DNA from: Oceaniferula marina
Lineage (GTDB): Bacteria; Verrucomicrobiota; Verrucomicrobiia; Verrucomicrobiales; Akkermansiaceae
DNA length: 64,000 bases
Assembly (NCBI RefSeq): GCF_013391475.1
Contig: NZ_JACBAZ010000001.1
Coordinates: forward strand, 62,001 to 126,000
Reading direction: 5' to 3'
Positions 11,078 through 19,995 of this stretch are shown piece after piece. The position numbers and the translations under genes are program-made. Position 1 is the first letter of the stretch, and each line of letters opens with the position of its first letter. A model generated the notes under the pieces. It did no database searches, was not told the DNA's origin, and saw only the letters and a list, made by a program, of their open reading frames with translations.

Positions 11078-11536
11078 GGCTGTAACTTGCTCGTAGATGG
11101 GTCCGATGCGCAAGTGTCGATTGCCCGACTGTCAACAAATAATTGAAGAATTAGTTTTTACAGAAGTGCATTATCGGGTTGCAGAAATCGGCCCTCAGGA
11201 CTAATTTGCGCACGCTTCTGTGTGCGTCCGCTAATGGTAGCATGCCCGAACCGATAGACTATTACTGGGGGCGGCCCCTCTGGACTGATGTCATGCCTTT
11301 TTAGGAAGACAGAGGATCGGAGGATGTCCCCAACCTGTTGAGCAACGGGAACGTGGCTCTAGCTCCATGGACGGCACAGCGGCACTTTTTGATTTCTGGG
11401 GTATGGCGGGGGAAACCACGCAAAAAATGGCCATGCACGCAAAAAACAATGTTCATCATTGTAAATGTGTGAAGAATACCGAATCTTCCCGGTGCCGGGA
11501 CCTTTGTTTGTAAAGATTGGCAGTGAACGAATACGC
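11078..11536. other. 459-bp divergent intergenic region, M16 peptidase / metX
   Basis: I see no convincing gene. The stretch holds the promoters of two divergent genes and, on the metX side, a long leader with several possible hairpins (CCCGGTGCCGGG at about 11499-11510, CGCAC/GTGCG at about 11208-11225, and CCTCTG pairing with CAGAGG at about 11277-11313). No known SAM riboswitch pattern could be recognised. Short open frames on the minus strand here lack any protein-like character. Confidence 0.5.
11417..11446. repeat. Two direct repeats CACGCAAAAAA upstream of metX
   Basis: CACGCAAAAAA occurs at 11417-11427 and 11436-11446 with a 19-bp period, separated by TGGCCATG. They end about 90 bp before the metX start. 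They could be an operator, but no regulator is identified. Confidence 0.5.
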
Positions 11537-12685
11537 ATGAAACCGACCACCCAGACAACCTTGATTCATCGTCTCGATGAGGAACCTCTTGAGCTGCGAT
11601 GTGGTGGCTCTCTTCCTGTCGTGGATATCGCCTATCAGCGCTGGGGCGAGATGAATGAGGATAAATCGAATGTCATCCTGTTGTCACACGCACTATCGGG
11701 TTCCCATCACGCATCGGGATACAATCCATCGCTTCCCGAAGCCGGAGACCTTTGGAAAGAAGAGCTGCATGACGGCTGGTGGAATGATTTTCTCGGGCCG
11801 GGCAAGGCCATTGATACGGATCAATTCTGTGTCCTCTGTGTGAACTACCTCGGCGGTTGCTATGGCAGCACCGGTCCATCATCGATCAATCCGGAAACGG
11901 GTAAAGCCTATGGGAAGTCGTTCCCCCAGATTTCGATCTCAGACCAGGTGGCCATTCAAGTGGCTTTGCTCGATTCGATGGGTGTGGATGTGTTGCATGC
12001 GGCGATTGGGCCGTCGGTTGGCGGATTGGTTTCGCTGACCTTTGCCACCTTGCATCCCGGGCGGGTTAAAAACGTGATTCCGATTGCCAGTAGCATGAAA
12101 ACGACGGTGCTGAATCGTCTGATTTTGTTTGAGCAGATCCTCGCGATTGAAAACGATCCTCATTTCAACGGTGGCGATTATTACGACGGAGCCCACCCGG
12201 ATTATGGTTTGGCTCTTGCCCGGATGATTTCTCATAAGACCTTTGTGCATTTGGACGCGATTGAGCGCCGCGCTCGCCAAGAGGTCCATCAGGACAGTGA
12301 GACCCTGGCATGGTATCAGGTTCAGGATACCTTCCAGAGTTATATGCTCCACCAAGGAAAGAAGTTTGTGAAACGCTTCGATGCCAATACCTACCTCAGA
12401 ATCATCGACATGTGGTCGCGATACGATGCTTGTCGGGAGATCGGGGTGGAGACGCCGAAAGAGTTGTTTGACCGCTGTGCCGCCCATGGTCAGAAGTTTC
12501 TGGTTTTCAGTATTGATTCGGATTTTTGTTTCTACCCGGAAGAGCAGGCTGCGATTGTGTCCGGCCTTGAGGAAAGCGGAGTGGAAACCATGCATATCAC
12601 CGTACACTCGGACAAAGGGCATGACTCGTTTTTGCTCGAGCCCTCACTTTACACTCCACACATTGCTTACGCGTTGTCGTTGTAA
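11537..12685 (+). CDS. metX: Homoserine O-acetyltransferase
   Basis: ATG 11537 (MKPTTQTTLIH) is chosen over an in-frame ATG at 11465 because the family begins just before the LELRCGG strand; 382 residues. It is an alpha/beta-hydrolase of the MetX type: SHALSGSHHASG, LGGCYGSTGP, nucleophile Ser in IGPSVGGLVSL, Asp in SIDSDFCFYP, and His in DKGHDSFLLE. It acetylates (or succinylates) homoserine as the first committed step of methionine synthesis in the cytoplasm. No partner MetY or MetZ gene is next to it; ppnP follows 123 bp later. The long leader suggests regulation, but no riboswitch was identified. Confidence 0.88.
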   Translation: MKPTTQTTLIHRLDEEPLELRCGGSLPVVDIAYQRWGEMNEDKSNVILLSHALSGSHHASGYNPSLPEAGDLWKEELHDGWWNDFLGPGKAIDTDQFCVLCVNYLGGCYGSTGPSSINPETGKAYGKSFPQISISDQVAIQVALLDSMGVDVLHAAIGPSVGGLVSLTFATLHPGRVKNVIPIASSMKTTVLNRLILFEQILAIENDPHFNGGDYYDGAHPDYGLALARMISHKTFVHLDAIERRARQEVHQDSETLAWYQVQDTFQSYMLHQGKKFVKRFDANTYLRIIDMWSRYDACREIGVETPKELFDRCAAHGQKFLVFSIDSDFCFYPEEQAAIVSGLEESGVETMHITVHSDKGHDSFLLEPSLYTPHIAYALSL

Positions 12686-12702
12686 GGAGAGAGCCAAGGG
12701 TA

Positions 12703-12720
12703 AGCACCATCAATGGTGCT
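12703..12720. repeat. Inverted repeat after metX
   Basis: AGCACCAT-CA-ATGGTGCT is a perfect inverted repeat 17 bp after the metX stop. It could form a tight hairpin, but a G-rich sequence follows rather than a T tract, so it is not a clear terminator. Confidence 0.4.
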
Positions 12721-12808
12721 CTGGCGGCGGGCGGCGGCCAATGTTTGTGCTGGCATTTTGACAAGCTTTTCTCTTGTCGCGATTCTGGGGATGCGCTGAA
12801 TTGTGGGT

Positions 12809-13129
12809 ATGCAATTCTCCAATGTAACAGCTGAAGCCAAGGCCAATGTGTATTTTGATGGTAAGGTCGTGTCCCATGGGATCACCCTGGAGGACGGATC
12901 AACCAAGACTTTCGGGCTGATTTACCCTGGGGTGTATCACTTTGCCACGGAAGCTGCCGAGAGAATGGAAATCATCGATGGTGAGTGCATCGTGGTTCTC
13001 GATGGCAGCGATGATTCCAGCGTCTACGCTGCGGGTCAATATTTTGAGGTCCCAGCCAATGCGGGCTTCACCATCACGGTGAGTGAGGGGATTGGTCAGT
13101 ATATCTGCTCGTATATCGAGACTGTCTGA
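12809..13129 (+). CDS. ppnP: Pyrimidine/purine nucleoside phosphorylase (PpnP / DUF1255 family)
   Basis: ATG 12809 (MQFSNVTAEAK) is chosen; a GTG two codons upstream is the alternative. 106 residues, close to the roughly 95 usual for the family. It matches the small cupin family of E. coli YaiE/PpnP: VYFDGKVVSHGITLEDGS, LIYPGVYHFATEAAERMEIIDGEC, and the end YICSYIE. The family phosphorolyses several nucleosides to base plus (deoxy)ribose-1-phosphate for salvage. It is followed by a strong bidirectional terminator. Confidence 0.85.
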   Translation: MQFSNVTAEAKANVYFDGKVVSHGITLEDGSTKTFGLIYPGVYHFATEAAERMEIIDGECIVVLDGSDDSSVYAAGQYFEVPANAGFTITVSEGIGQYICSYIETV

Positions 13130-13211
13130 TAGCGTTTAGGGGTATGGGGCGTGATGACGCCAATCTCCGCTCGGACGTTCACTTTTCCTCTACAAAGGAG
13201 AAAGCACAATA

Positions 13212-13246
13212 AAAAAGGGGAAGGCCTCTCGGACCATCCCCTTTTT
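13212..13246. terminator. Bidirectional intrinsic terminator between ppnP and the Rid gene
   Basis: AAAAAGGGGAAGG and CCATCCCCTTTTT form a stem with one mismatch and a roughly 9-nt loop. A-tract and T-tract flanks let it work for both convergent genes. Confidence 0.85.
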
Positions 13247-13274
13247 GTGGTAGATTGTGTTTTGTGGGCTGAGA

Positions 13275-13733
13275 TTATTCGACTTCGACCACCATGTTGA
13301 TTTCAACGGAGACGTTCAGAGGCAGGGCTGCTGCTCCCATTGCAGTGCGGGAGTGGATGCCTTTGTCACCAAAAATTTCAACCAGCAAATCAGAGCAGCC
13401 ATTAATCACTGCGGGGTGTTGATAGAAGTCCGGCTCAGAGTTGACAAAGCCGCCAACGTTGACAATGCGCACCACTTTGTCGAGGTCGCCGATTTCTTCT
13501 TTCACGACGGCGAGTCGGTTTAAGGTGATCAAGCGGGCCGCTTCCTGGGCAGTTTCCAGCGAGGTGTCTGTTGGAACCTTGCCGAGATAGGTATCGGTGT
13601 CAAATGGGGGAATACCACCGGCGAGGAAGAGCTGGTTGCCAGAGCGAACGCAGTTAACATAAGAACCGGCTGGTGCCGGGGCTTCGGGTAAGGTGTATCC
13701 GAGGGATTGGATTTTTTCTTCGATAGCAGACAT
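13275..13733 (-). CDS. Rid family (YjgF/L-PSP) protein
   Basis: 152 residues from ATG 13733. It belongs to the longer Rid subgroup (about 150 residues): GSYVNCVRSGNQLFLAGGIPP, the ITLNRLAVVKEEIGDLDKVVRIVNVGGFVNS segment, and the end GAAALPLNVSVEINMVVEVE. The canonical RidA enzymes hydrolyse reactive enamine/imine products of PLP enzymes. In this member the deaminase Arg (usually in RA-x-VGV) is replaced by SRTAMGAAALP, which keeps an Arg in nearly the same place. Activity is therefore plausible but unproven. It converges on ppnP and lies just downstream of pyrG, 63 bp away on the same strand. Confidence 0.82.
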   Translation of the reverse strand: MSAIEEKIQSLGYTLPEAPAPAGSYVNCVRSGNQLFLAGGIPPFDTDTYLGKVPTDTSLETAQEAARLITLNRLAVVKEEIGDLDKVVRIVNVGGFVNSEPDFYQHPAVINGCSDLLVEIFGDKGIHSRTAMGAAALPLNVSVEINMVVEVE

Positions 13734-13796
13734 GAGCTGTGGATGTTGGAGTTGTCGTGGAACAGATGATGCGGGGTGGATCGTTTCGACGGGTTT

Positions 13797-15413
13797 TTAT
13801 TGTGACGAATGAGTCAGTGCCGCGGCAATGAAGCCGGAGAAGATCGGGTGAGGGTTGTTTGGTTTCGACTGGAACTCCGGGTGATATTGCGCCCCAATGA
13901 AAAATGGGTGCTCCGGGATTTCAACCACTTCGACAAGTCCTTCCTGGGCCGAAACGGCACTGATCTTGAGTCCCTTGGATTCCAGTTGCTCCCGGTATGC
14001 CGGGTTGAATTCATAACGGTGTCTGTGGCGTTCGCTGATGGTTTCCTTGCCGTAGAGCTCGGCGGTTTTTGTGCCGGGCAGGATATTCGAGTCGTTGGCT
14101 CCAAGTCGCATGGTCGCTCCCATATCCTTGATGCCTTTTTGCTCTTCCTGTAAGGAAATGACTGGATCGGGGCTGTCTTTGTCGAATTCGGTTGAGTTGG
14201 CCTCGGGCATGCCGCAGACATTGCGGGCAAACTCGATGGTCGCAATTTGCATCCCCAGACAGATTCCGAAGTAGGGGATGTGGTTTTCCCGGGCGTATTG
14301 GCAGGTGAGGATTTTGCCTTCGGTGCCCCGGTCGCCAAATCCACCTGGGATGAGGATACCATTGACTCCGCTCAGGTGGGCTGCGGCACCCTCTTTTTCG
14401 ATGGCTTCGGCATCGACCCGCGTAATGGTGACTCGGGTGTCATGGGCTGCACCTGCATGGGTGAGTGATTCGTAGATCGATTTGTAGGCGTCCTGCAGTT
14501 CGATGTATTTGCCGACGACGGCGATCCTGACTTCGTGAGTCGGGTTGATGATGTGGTCAACAAAGCTTTGCCAATCACTCATATCCGGGGTTGGAGATTC
14601 GATACCAATTTTATCGCAGACCATGCGGTCGAGGCGGTCGCGGCGCAAGTCGATCGGGCATTCGTAAATCGTGTGGTCGACATCGCGGAAAGCCACGACA
14701 TTTTTTTTCTCAACGTTACAGAACATGGCGATTTTCCGTTTGTTGTCCTCGTCGAGGTCATGTTCCGTCCGGCAGACGATGATATCGGGCTGGATTCCGA
14801 TTTCACGCAATTTGGCGACCGACTGTTGGGTTGGTTTGGTTTTGATTTCACCGGCAGCCTTGATCAGAGGCAACAGGGTAACGTGAATGAAGCAGACGTT
14901 TTCTCTACCGACATCGAGGGAGAACTGCCGTAATGCTTCAAGGAAGAGGTGACCTTCGATGTCTCCTACGGTACCACCGATTTCGGTGATGATAATATCG
15001 GCATCAGTGCGTAGGGCCACATCGTTGATCCGAGCTTTGATTTCGTCGGTGCAGTGGGGGATGAACTGAACGGTTTTTCCGAGATACTCACCGCGGCGTT
15101 CTTTGCGGATGACGTTTTCAAAGACCTGGCCCGATGTCAGGTTGTTGAACTTGGACAAGGTGCAGTTGGTGAATCGCTCGTAGTGACCAAGGTCGAGGTC
15201 GGTTTCGGCACCATCATCAAGGACGTAGACTTCACCGTGTTGGAATGGTGACATGGTGCCGGGGTCAACATTGAGGTAGGGGTCGAATTTTTGAAGCATC
15301 ACAGAAAGTCCTCTGTGCTCGAGCAAGGTTCCGAGGGATGCTGCGGCGAGTCCTTTTCCGAGGGAAGAAACGACACCACCGGTGACGAAGATATATTTGG
15401 TTGGCTGAGGCAT
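13797..15413 (-). CDS. pyrG: CTP synthase
   Basis: 538 residues from ATG 15413, the normal length. The N-terminal amidoligase domain starts [16 protein letters not shown] (P-loop) and holds the [35 protein letters not shown] signature region. The C-terminal class I glutamine amidotransferase domain has the nucleophile Cys in YFGICLGMQ and the His/Glu pair in QYHPEFQS. It aminates UTP to CTP with glutamine. It follows kdsB by 51 bp on the same strand, and KdsB consumes CTP, so the pair is a sensible operon. Confidence 0.97.
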   Translation of the reverse strand: MPQPTKYIFVTGGVVSSLGKGLAAASLGTLLEHRGLSVMLQKFDPYLNVDPGTMSPFQHGEVYVLDDGAETDLDLGHYERFTNCTLSKFNNLTSGQVFENVIRKERRGEYLGKTVQFIPHCTDEIKARINDVALRTDADIIITEIGGTVGDIEGHLFLEALRQFSLDVGRENVCFIHVTLLPLIKAAGEIKTKPTQQSVAKLREIGIQPDIIVCRTEHDLDEDNKRKIAMFCNVEKKNVVAFRDVDHTIYECPIDLRRDRLDRMVCDKIGIESPTPDMSDWQSFVDHIINPTHEVRIAVVGKYIELQDAYKSIYESLTHAGAAHDTRVTITRVDAEAIEKEGAAAHLSGVNGILIPGGFGDRGTEGKILTCQYARENHIPYFGICLGMQIATIEFARNVCGMPEANSTEFDKDSPDPVISLQEEQKGIKDMGATMRLGANDSNILPGTKTAELYGKETISERHRHRYEFNPAYREQLESKGLKISAVSAQEGLVEVVEIPEHPFFIGAQYHPEFQSKPNNPHPIFSGFIAAALTHSSQ

Positions 15414-15464
15414 GAGTAGATCTGGTAAGGTTTGGGATGGGCGTTTTTTATCGAGAGTGTGACG

Positions 15465-16208
15465 TCAGATTAGCAGGGCTTCGATGGCTTGGGCTTGTTC
15501 GAGGGTGTCGACCCCCGGCGATTCGTCATCGGTAATCAAGACTTTGATGCGGGCATTGTTTTCGAGTGCCCGGAGTTGTTCGAGGGATTCGGCAAGTTCG
15601 AGTGGGCTTGGGGGCCATGAGACGAACTGTTCGAGAAAATCGCGGCGGTAGGCATAGATTCCTTTGTGCCGGTAGAGTGTAAGTTCCGGACTCTTTGAGC
15701 GCTGGAAAGGAATGGCGCTACGGGAAAAATACAGGGCATCGCCATTGAGAGCCAAGACGACCTTGACCACATTCGGGTCTTTGATCAGATCGTCATCCAT
15801 GAGGGGGTTGGCTGCAGTAGCCATGGAGATACCAGGATCCTCACAGAGGCTATCGGCAAGCTGGTCGATGAGTGCGGGATCGATCAAGGGTTCGTCCCCC
15901 TGGATGTTGATGACATGGGAGGCTTGGGGGAATGCCCGGGCTGCCTCGGCGATCCGGTCGGTGCCAGTCGGGTGGCTGTCTGATGTCATGATGACGGAGG
16001 CTCCGAATGCAGTGGCGGCCTCGCAGATGCGCACATCATCCGTGGCGATGGCGATGGCATCGAGGTTCCGGCACTGTTGACAGCGTTCCCACACGTGTTG
16101 GACCAGAGGTTTTCCGGCAATCAGGTGGAGGGGTTTTCCAGGGAAGCGGGTCGAGGCCCAGCGAGCTGGGATGATGCCGAGGATGTGATGTTTTCCAGAA
16201 CTAGCCAC
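15465..16208 (-). CDS. kdsB: 3-deoxy-manno-octulosonate cytidylyltransferase (CMP-KDO synthetase)
   Basis: 247 residues from a GTG start at 16208. Motifs fit KdsB closely: IIPARWASTRFPGKPL at the N-terminus, IATDD, TGTDRIAEA, and VINIQGDEPLIDP. It activates KDO with CTP for attachment to lipid A, so the organism is expected to make a KDO-containing outer-membrane lipid. Upstream of pyrG in a likely two-gene operon. The start region is divergent from the symporter gene 125 bp away. Confidence 0.93.
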   Translation of the reverse strand: MASSGKHHILGIIPARWASTRFPGKPLHLIAGKPLVQHVWERCQQCRNLDAIAIATDDVRICEAATAFGASVIMTSDSHPTGTDRIAEAARAFPQASHVINIQGDEPLIDPALIDQLADSLCEDPGISMATAANPLMDDDLIKDPNVVKVVLALNGDALYFSRSAIPFQRSKSPELTLYRHKGIYAYRRDFLEQFVSWPPSPLELAESLEQLRALENNARIKVLITDDESPGVDTLEQAQAIEALLI

Positions 16209-16332
16209 GATGCGTAAATCTGGAATTGAGTTATGAATGATGTGGGGAAAACGACAAGACTCTTTTTACATTACTTTGAAGTTTTCAGTTTGGGGGTTGA
16301 TGCGGGCATCGGTTCTGCTAGTTTCCGCGTCT

Positions 16333-17922
16333 ATGGATCGAGCGGTGCACACGTATTTTACTTCCTGGGATTGGGCTGTGGTTTTGGTGTATATGCTGTT
16401 CACCACGTGGCTCGGTCACCGGCTTTCCGGCAAGCAGGCAAACATCAAGGATTTTTTCCTCGGGGGGAAAACCTTGCCATGGTGGGCCGTGAGCGGGTCG
16501 ATGATCGCGACCGAGATCAGCGCTCTGACTTTTATTGGTGTTCCTGGGATCGTCTATGGCCTGGAAGGCGATTGGACCTATTTACAGTGGGGGCTGGGAT
16601 CGATCGTTGCGCGTTTCGCCGTCGCTTATTGGCTGATTCCTTTATATTATGAGAAAGAGATTTTCAGTCCTTATGATTTTATGGGGGACCGGCTCGGGGA
16701 GGGGGTGAAGCGTTTGGTCACTTTGCTGTTTTCTCTTGGAGCCATCCTTGGCCAGAGTGTTCGGGTGCTGGTGACGGCGATTATTCTTCAGGTGGTCACC
16801 GGGATGGATGTTTGGTTGTGCATTTGTGCGATCGGTTTGGTTGCGGTGATTTGGACATTTATGGGGGGGATGCAGACGGTGATCTGGACGGATGTGATCC
16901 AGTTCTGTCTCTTTATCTTTGGCGGATTACTCGCATTTGGCATGCTGGTTGGCCAGCTTGGCTGGACTGAGATCTCTGCGCTGAACCAGATCGAGGTGAA
17001 TGGGAGGTCCATCGACAAGCTTCAGATTCTCGATTTGACCACTCCATTCTCGGATCCGGCATTGAAATACACCTTGTGGGTGGGCTTGTTGGCGATGCCT
17101 TTTCAGAATGTTGCCGCGTTCGGGGTGGACCAACTCAATACCCAGAGGATGTTTTGTTGTGGGAGTGTCAAGGAGGCTCGCAAAGCGATGTGCTGGAGTA
17201 GCGTATCCATTCTTATTACCGTGCTGATGTTGGCCGTAGGCAGTGGACTATTTGCCTGGTATCAAAGTTACCCACCATCCGGTTCGATTTTGAAGAGCTT
17301 TGAGTCCGATCCCAATAATGTTTTCCCGACTTGGATTACTCTGGAGGTGCCCGTGGGGGTCAGCGGCTTGATCCTTGCCGGAGCCTTCGCCGCAGCTATT
17401 TCCAGCCTGGATTCCATTTTGGCTGCCTTGAGCCAGACCAGCTTGTCTGTTCTTTTTGGACGTGAGCGGCTGGAAGCCGAAGGCAAGGGGGCCGAAATGG
17501 TCAGGCTCTCCCGAATTGCTGTTTGTGTCTGGGGGGTGATATTGACCCTGGCTGCGCTCGGACTGATGGAAATCAGGAGCCGGAACACTGACAGCGATCT
17601 GATTAAGCTGGCCTTCGGGATGGTTGCCTACACCTATGGACCACTTTTGGGCGTTTTGTTGGCTGCTCTTTGCCCTATACGAAGCCATCTCACGGGTCTT
17701 CTGTTAGGGACTTTTTGTTCCGTCTGTCTGGTTGCCTGGTTCCGTCCCGAGTTGCCGCTCGTTTTGGAGATGCTTGATTTTGAATACCTTGCCGACAAGG
17801 TGAAGGATTCTCGACCCGGCTTGGCCTCAGAATGGTTTTTCCCGCTCAACGCCGCACTGACTTTCGGCTTTGGAATCCTCAGCGGTTGGCTGTTTCCTGA
17901 TAAATCAAGGTTGCCGGGCTAG
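16333..17922 (+). CDS. Sodium:solute symporter family (SSS) transporter
   Basis: ATG 16333 (MDRAVHTYFTSWDWAV) is favoured because the first helix begins just after it; in-frame starts at 16237 and 16300 are possible. 529 residues with about 13 hydrophobic segments. SSS features: DFFLGGKTLPWWAVSGSMIATEISALTFIGVPG in the first helices (sodium-site region), a WTFMGGMQTVIWTDVIQ segment in the middle, and AGAFAAAISSLDSILAALSQTS in the later core. The family moves sugars, carboxylates or amino acids with sodium. The neighbours (kdsB on one side, dnaA on the other) give no hint of the substrate. Confidence 0.88.
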   Translation: MDRAVHTYFTSWDWAVVLVYMLFTTWLGHRLSGKQANIKDFFLGGKTLPWWAVSGSMIATEISALTFIGVPGIVYGLEGDWTYLQWGLGSIVARFAVAYWLIPLYYEKEIFSPYDFMGDRLGEGVKRLVTLLFSLGAILGQSVRVLVTAIILQVVTGMDVWLCICAIGLVAVIWTFMGGMQTVIWTDVIQFCLFIFGGLLAFGMLVGQLGWTEISALNQIEVNGRSIDKLQILDLTTPFSDPALKYTLWVGLLAMPFQNVAAFGVDQLNTQRMFCCGSVKEARKAMCWSSVSILITVLMLAVGSGLFAWYQSYPPSGSILKSFESDPNNVFPTWITLEVPVGVSGLILAGAFAAAISSLDSILAALSQTSLSVLFGRERLEAEGKGAEMVRLSRIAVCVWGVILTLAALGLMEIRSRNTDSDLIKLAFGMVAYTYGPLLGVLLAALCPIRSHLTGLLLGTFCSVCLVAWFRPELPLVLEMLDFEYLADKVKDSRPGLASEWFFPLNAALTFGFGILSGWLFPDKSRLPG

Positions 17923-17956
17923 TCTGTGCATTCAAGATCAATGGGTTCGGTGTCGC

Positions 17957-17976
17957 GACCCTTCGGGGTCTATTCT
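17957..17976 (+). terminator. Possible terminator after the symporter gene
   Basis: GACCC-TTCG-GGGTC, a 5-bp GC stem capped by a stable UUCG tetraloop, is followed by TATTCT. The T tract is poor. Confidence 0.4.
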
Positions 17977-18010
17977 GTCGTGTGACAGATTTGTCAGAGT
18001 GTTGAAATTG

Positions 18011-18050
18011 AATGTTAGGTGATGTTAGGTGGTGTTAGTTGTAGTTAGGG
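18011..18050 (+). repeat. Four tandem 10-bp repeats upstream of dnaA
   Basis: Units are AATGTTAGGT, GATGTTAGGT, GGTGTTAGTT and GTAGTTAGGG, in exact 10-bp register, so one face of the helix repeats the GTTAG core four times. They lie 250 bp before the dnaA start and directly before an AT-rich tract. Confidence 0.75.
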
Positions 18051-18300
18051 TGAGTCATTTCACTCCTATGTATTAAATTTTGAGTCAAGTTTTTTAAAAT
18101 TTTTCTGTGGAACCGTTGTGGAATGGCTCGTTTGAGAAAAAAGACACCGCAGGGGTTGAAAAGTTTTGCGAAAAACGGTCGATCAGGCTTGGATGTCGTT
18201 GCTGCTCGATCAGCGCCTGCGCTCATCTGAGACCGCAGGGGGAGATCGGTAGTTCACCCTAATTTTTGACTATTTCACCACCCAAATCTTGAAGAATTCC

Positions 18301-19803
18301 ATGAATCAAGCCTCGATCCCGACAGACGACACCCCCGCAATCAACGATGACCTTTGCTCCACGCTGGTGGAAGACATGAAGCAATTATGGGAGAGTGTAT
18401 CGGGGGCCTTGAAAGGGCTTGTTAGTGGGGACGCCTTCAGTCGCTGGTTTTTGTCTGCAGAGTTGGTGGACATGAATGAGACCGAGGCCGTGCTCGCGGT
18501 TGAGAGTGATATGCATCAGGTATGGATCGAGACCAATTACATGCCTGAGGTTCAGACGGCTTTTTCCCAGGTTTCGGAAATGCCACGCAAGGTGCGAGTG
18601 GTCGTTGCGGATGAACAGGAGGTTCAAATGAGCCAGCCGAAGGCGAAGGAAGCCAAAGCTGAAGTCCCCGTGGTGGATCGGCAGCCCATTCAAGTCCCCG
18701 GGCAGGGGAAGGGTGAGTCCACCCATTCTGGTGGCGGTCAAGCCGGAGGGCAGGATGTGATGCAGAAGAAGCTTCGTTCTGCCGGATTGAATCCACAGTT
18801 TAGCTTTGACCGTTTTGTTGTCGGACAGAGTAATGAATTTGCCCAGGCCGCCTGTGTCGCTGTGGCATCGGCCAAGCAGGCGGTATACAACCCATTATTT
18901 ATTCACGGCGGGTCCGGGTTGGGGAAAACTCACTTGATGCAGGCGATTGGTCAGCGCTTGATGAAGGAGAATCCATCGGCTCGGGTGGTGTATCTCACGT
19001 GTGAAAAGTTTATCAACGAATTCATTGAGATGGTGCGCAAGGGGGGGCTTGACCGTTTTCGGCGCAAGTATCGCCGAGCGGATATTCTCCTCATTGATGA
19101 TGTTCAATTTCTTGCTGGCAAGGAACGCTCACAGGAGGAGTTCTTCCATACCTTCAATGAGTTGCTGGATTTGCAGAGTCAGGTTGTGCTGACCTCTGAC
19201 CGTCCGGCGTCTGAGATCAAGAATGTTGAACCTCGTTTGATTTCGCGCTTCGAGTGCGGACTGACTGTGGAGCTACAGCCTCCAGGAATGGAGACTCGCT
19301 TGGCGATTTTACAGCGCAAGATGGAAGATTGGGACGTTTCACTTGGCGATGATATTCTGACGATGCTTTCGGAGCGCATTCAGAGTAACGTGCGTCGCCT
19401 TGAAGGTGGCTTGGTGAGGGTGGCAACCTTCGCATCGCTCGGAACGGAACAAATTACGGTAGAGCGTGCGGAATTTCTTCTTAAGGACATTTTGCGCGAG
19501 GAGGGACAAAAACGAGTCAATATCGACTCGATTCAAAAGGCCGTTTCGAAGCATTTCGATCTAAGGCTTGCTGATATGACCAGTCGCCGACGCCCTACCA
19601 ATATTGCTTTCCCTCGCCAAATTGCGATGTATTTGAGTCGTAAACTAACACCAAGTTCTCTGGTTGAGATTGGAGACGCCTTCGGTGGTCGCGATCATGG
19701 AACCGTGATATATGCGTGTAAAAAGGTGAAGGACAGCATTGAGAGTGATGTGCATACCCGGGATTCCGTGGATATGTTGATCACGACATTGCAGAGAAAA
19801 TAG
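18301..19803 (+). CDS. dnaA: Chromosomal replication initiator protein DnaA
   Basis: ATG 18301 is chosen over a TTG at 18289; 500 residues. Domain I is at about 15-100, an unstructured Lys/Glu/Gly-rich linker (domain II) at about 110-160, and the AAA+ domain from NPQFSFDRFVVGQSN: Walker A GGSGLGKTH, Walker B ILLIDDVQFL, sensor SRFECGL, and the arginine-finger region. Domain IV ends with the DNA-binding signature GGRDHGTVIYACKKV. It binds DnaA boxes and opens the origin. The usual PRQIAMYLSRKLT stretch is present. dnaN follows by 192 bp in the same direction, the classic gene order near an origin. Confidence 0.97.
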   Translation: MNQASIPTDDTPAINDDLCSTLVEDMKQLWESVSGALKGLVSGDAFSRWFLSAELVDMNETEAVLAVESDMHQVWIETNYMPEVQTAFSQVSEMPRKVRVVVADEQEVQMSQPKAKEAKAEVPVVDRQPIQVPGQGKGESTHSGGGQAGGQDVMQKKLRSAGLNPQFSFDRFVVGQSNEFAQAACVAVASAKQAVYNPLFIHGGSGLGKTHLMQAIGQRLMKENPSARVVYLTCEKFINEFIEMVRKGGLDRFRRKYRRADILLIDDVQFLAGKERSQEEFFHTFNELLDLQSQVVLTSDRPASEIKNVEPRLISRFECGLTVELQPPGMETRLAILQRKMEDWDVSLGDDILTMLSERIQSNVRRLEGGLVRVATFASLGTEQITVERAEFLLKDILREEGQKRVNIDSIQKAVSKHFDLRLADMTSRRRPTNIAFPRQIAMYLSRKLTPSSLVEIGDAFGGRDHGTVIYACKKVKDSIESDVHTRDSVDMLITTLQRK

Positions 19804-19950
19804 CAGTTTGTCGGGGACCGGAAGGTCTTGTCGACAGATGAGGGATCTTCAGCCGAGTCCGGTTTTGCCTTGGCTCGGCGATGGACGTATTGGGGGTTGA
19901 AAAATGTTCAAGATTTGTTAAAGAGTGCTTGCCTTGGTGCGTGAATGCTT

Positions 19951-19968
19951 CAGTATTTGCGCATACTG
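19951..19968. promoter_or_regulatory. Inverted repeat in the dnaA-dnaN spacer
   Basis: CAGTAT-TTGCGC-ATACTG, a perfect 6-bp inverted repeat, lies 28 bp before the dnaN start. Its position suits an operator or a leader hairpin; neither is proven. A second, longer hairpin (GCCGAG...CTCGGC) lies earlier in the same spacer. Confidence 0.4.
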
Positions 19969-19995
19969 ATTCCTTAACAACCTGATTTACCGTCT

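Larger units (their letters stand above)
17923..18300. other. dnaA upstream region, candidate chromosomal origin
   Basis: 378 bp with no gene. It holds four 10-bp tandem repeats (18011-18050), an AT-rich tract with TTAAATTTTG and TTTTTTAAAATTTTT (about 18070-18105), and two TGTGGAA motifs (18106-18112 and 18117-18123). The latter are partial matches to the complement of the DnaA box TTATCCACA (6 of 9). Repeats, an AT-rich unwinding stretch and DnaA-like sites just upstream of dnaA are what an oriC looks like, but consensus DnaA boxes are missing. The call is inference. Confidence 0.4.

Noticed and set aside
11078-11536. SAM riboswitch before metX
   Set aside because: I looked for the SAM-I and SAM-II core patterns and did not find them; hairpins alone are not enough.
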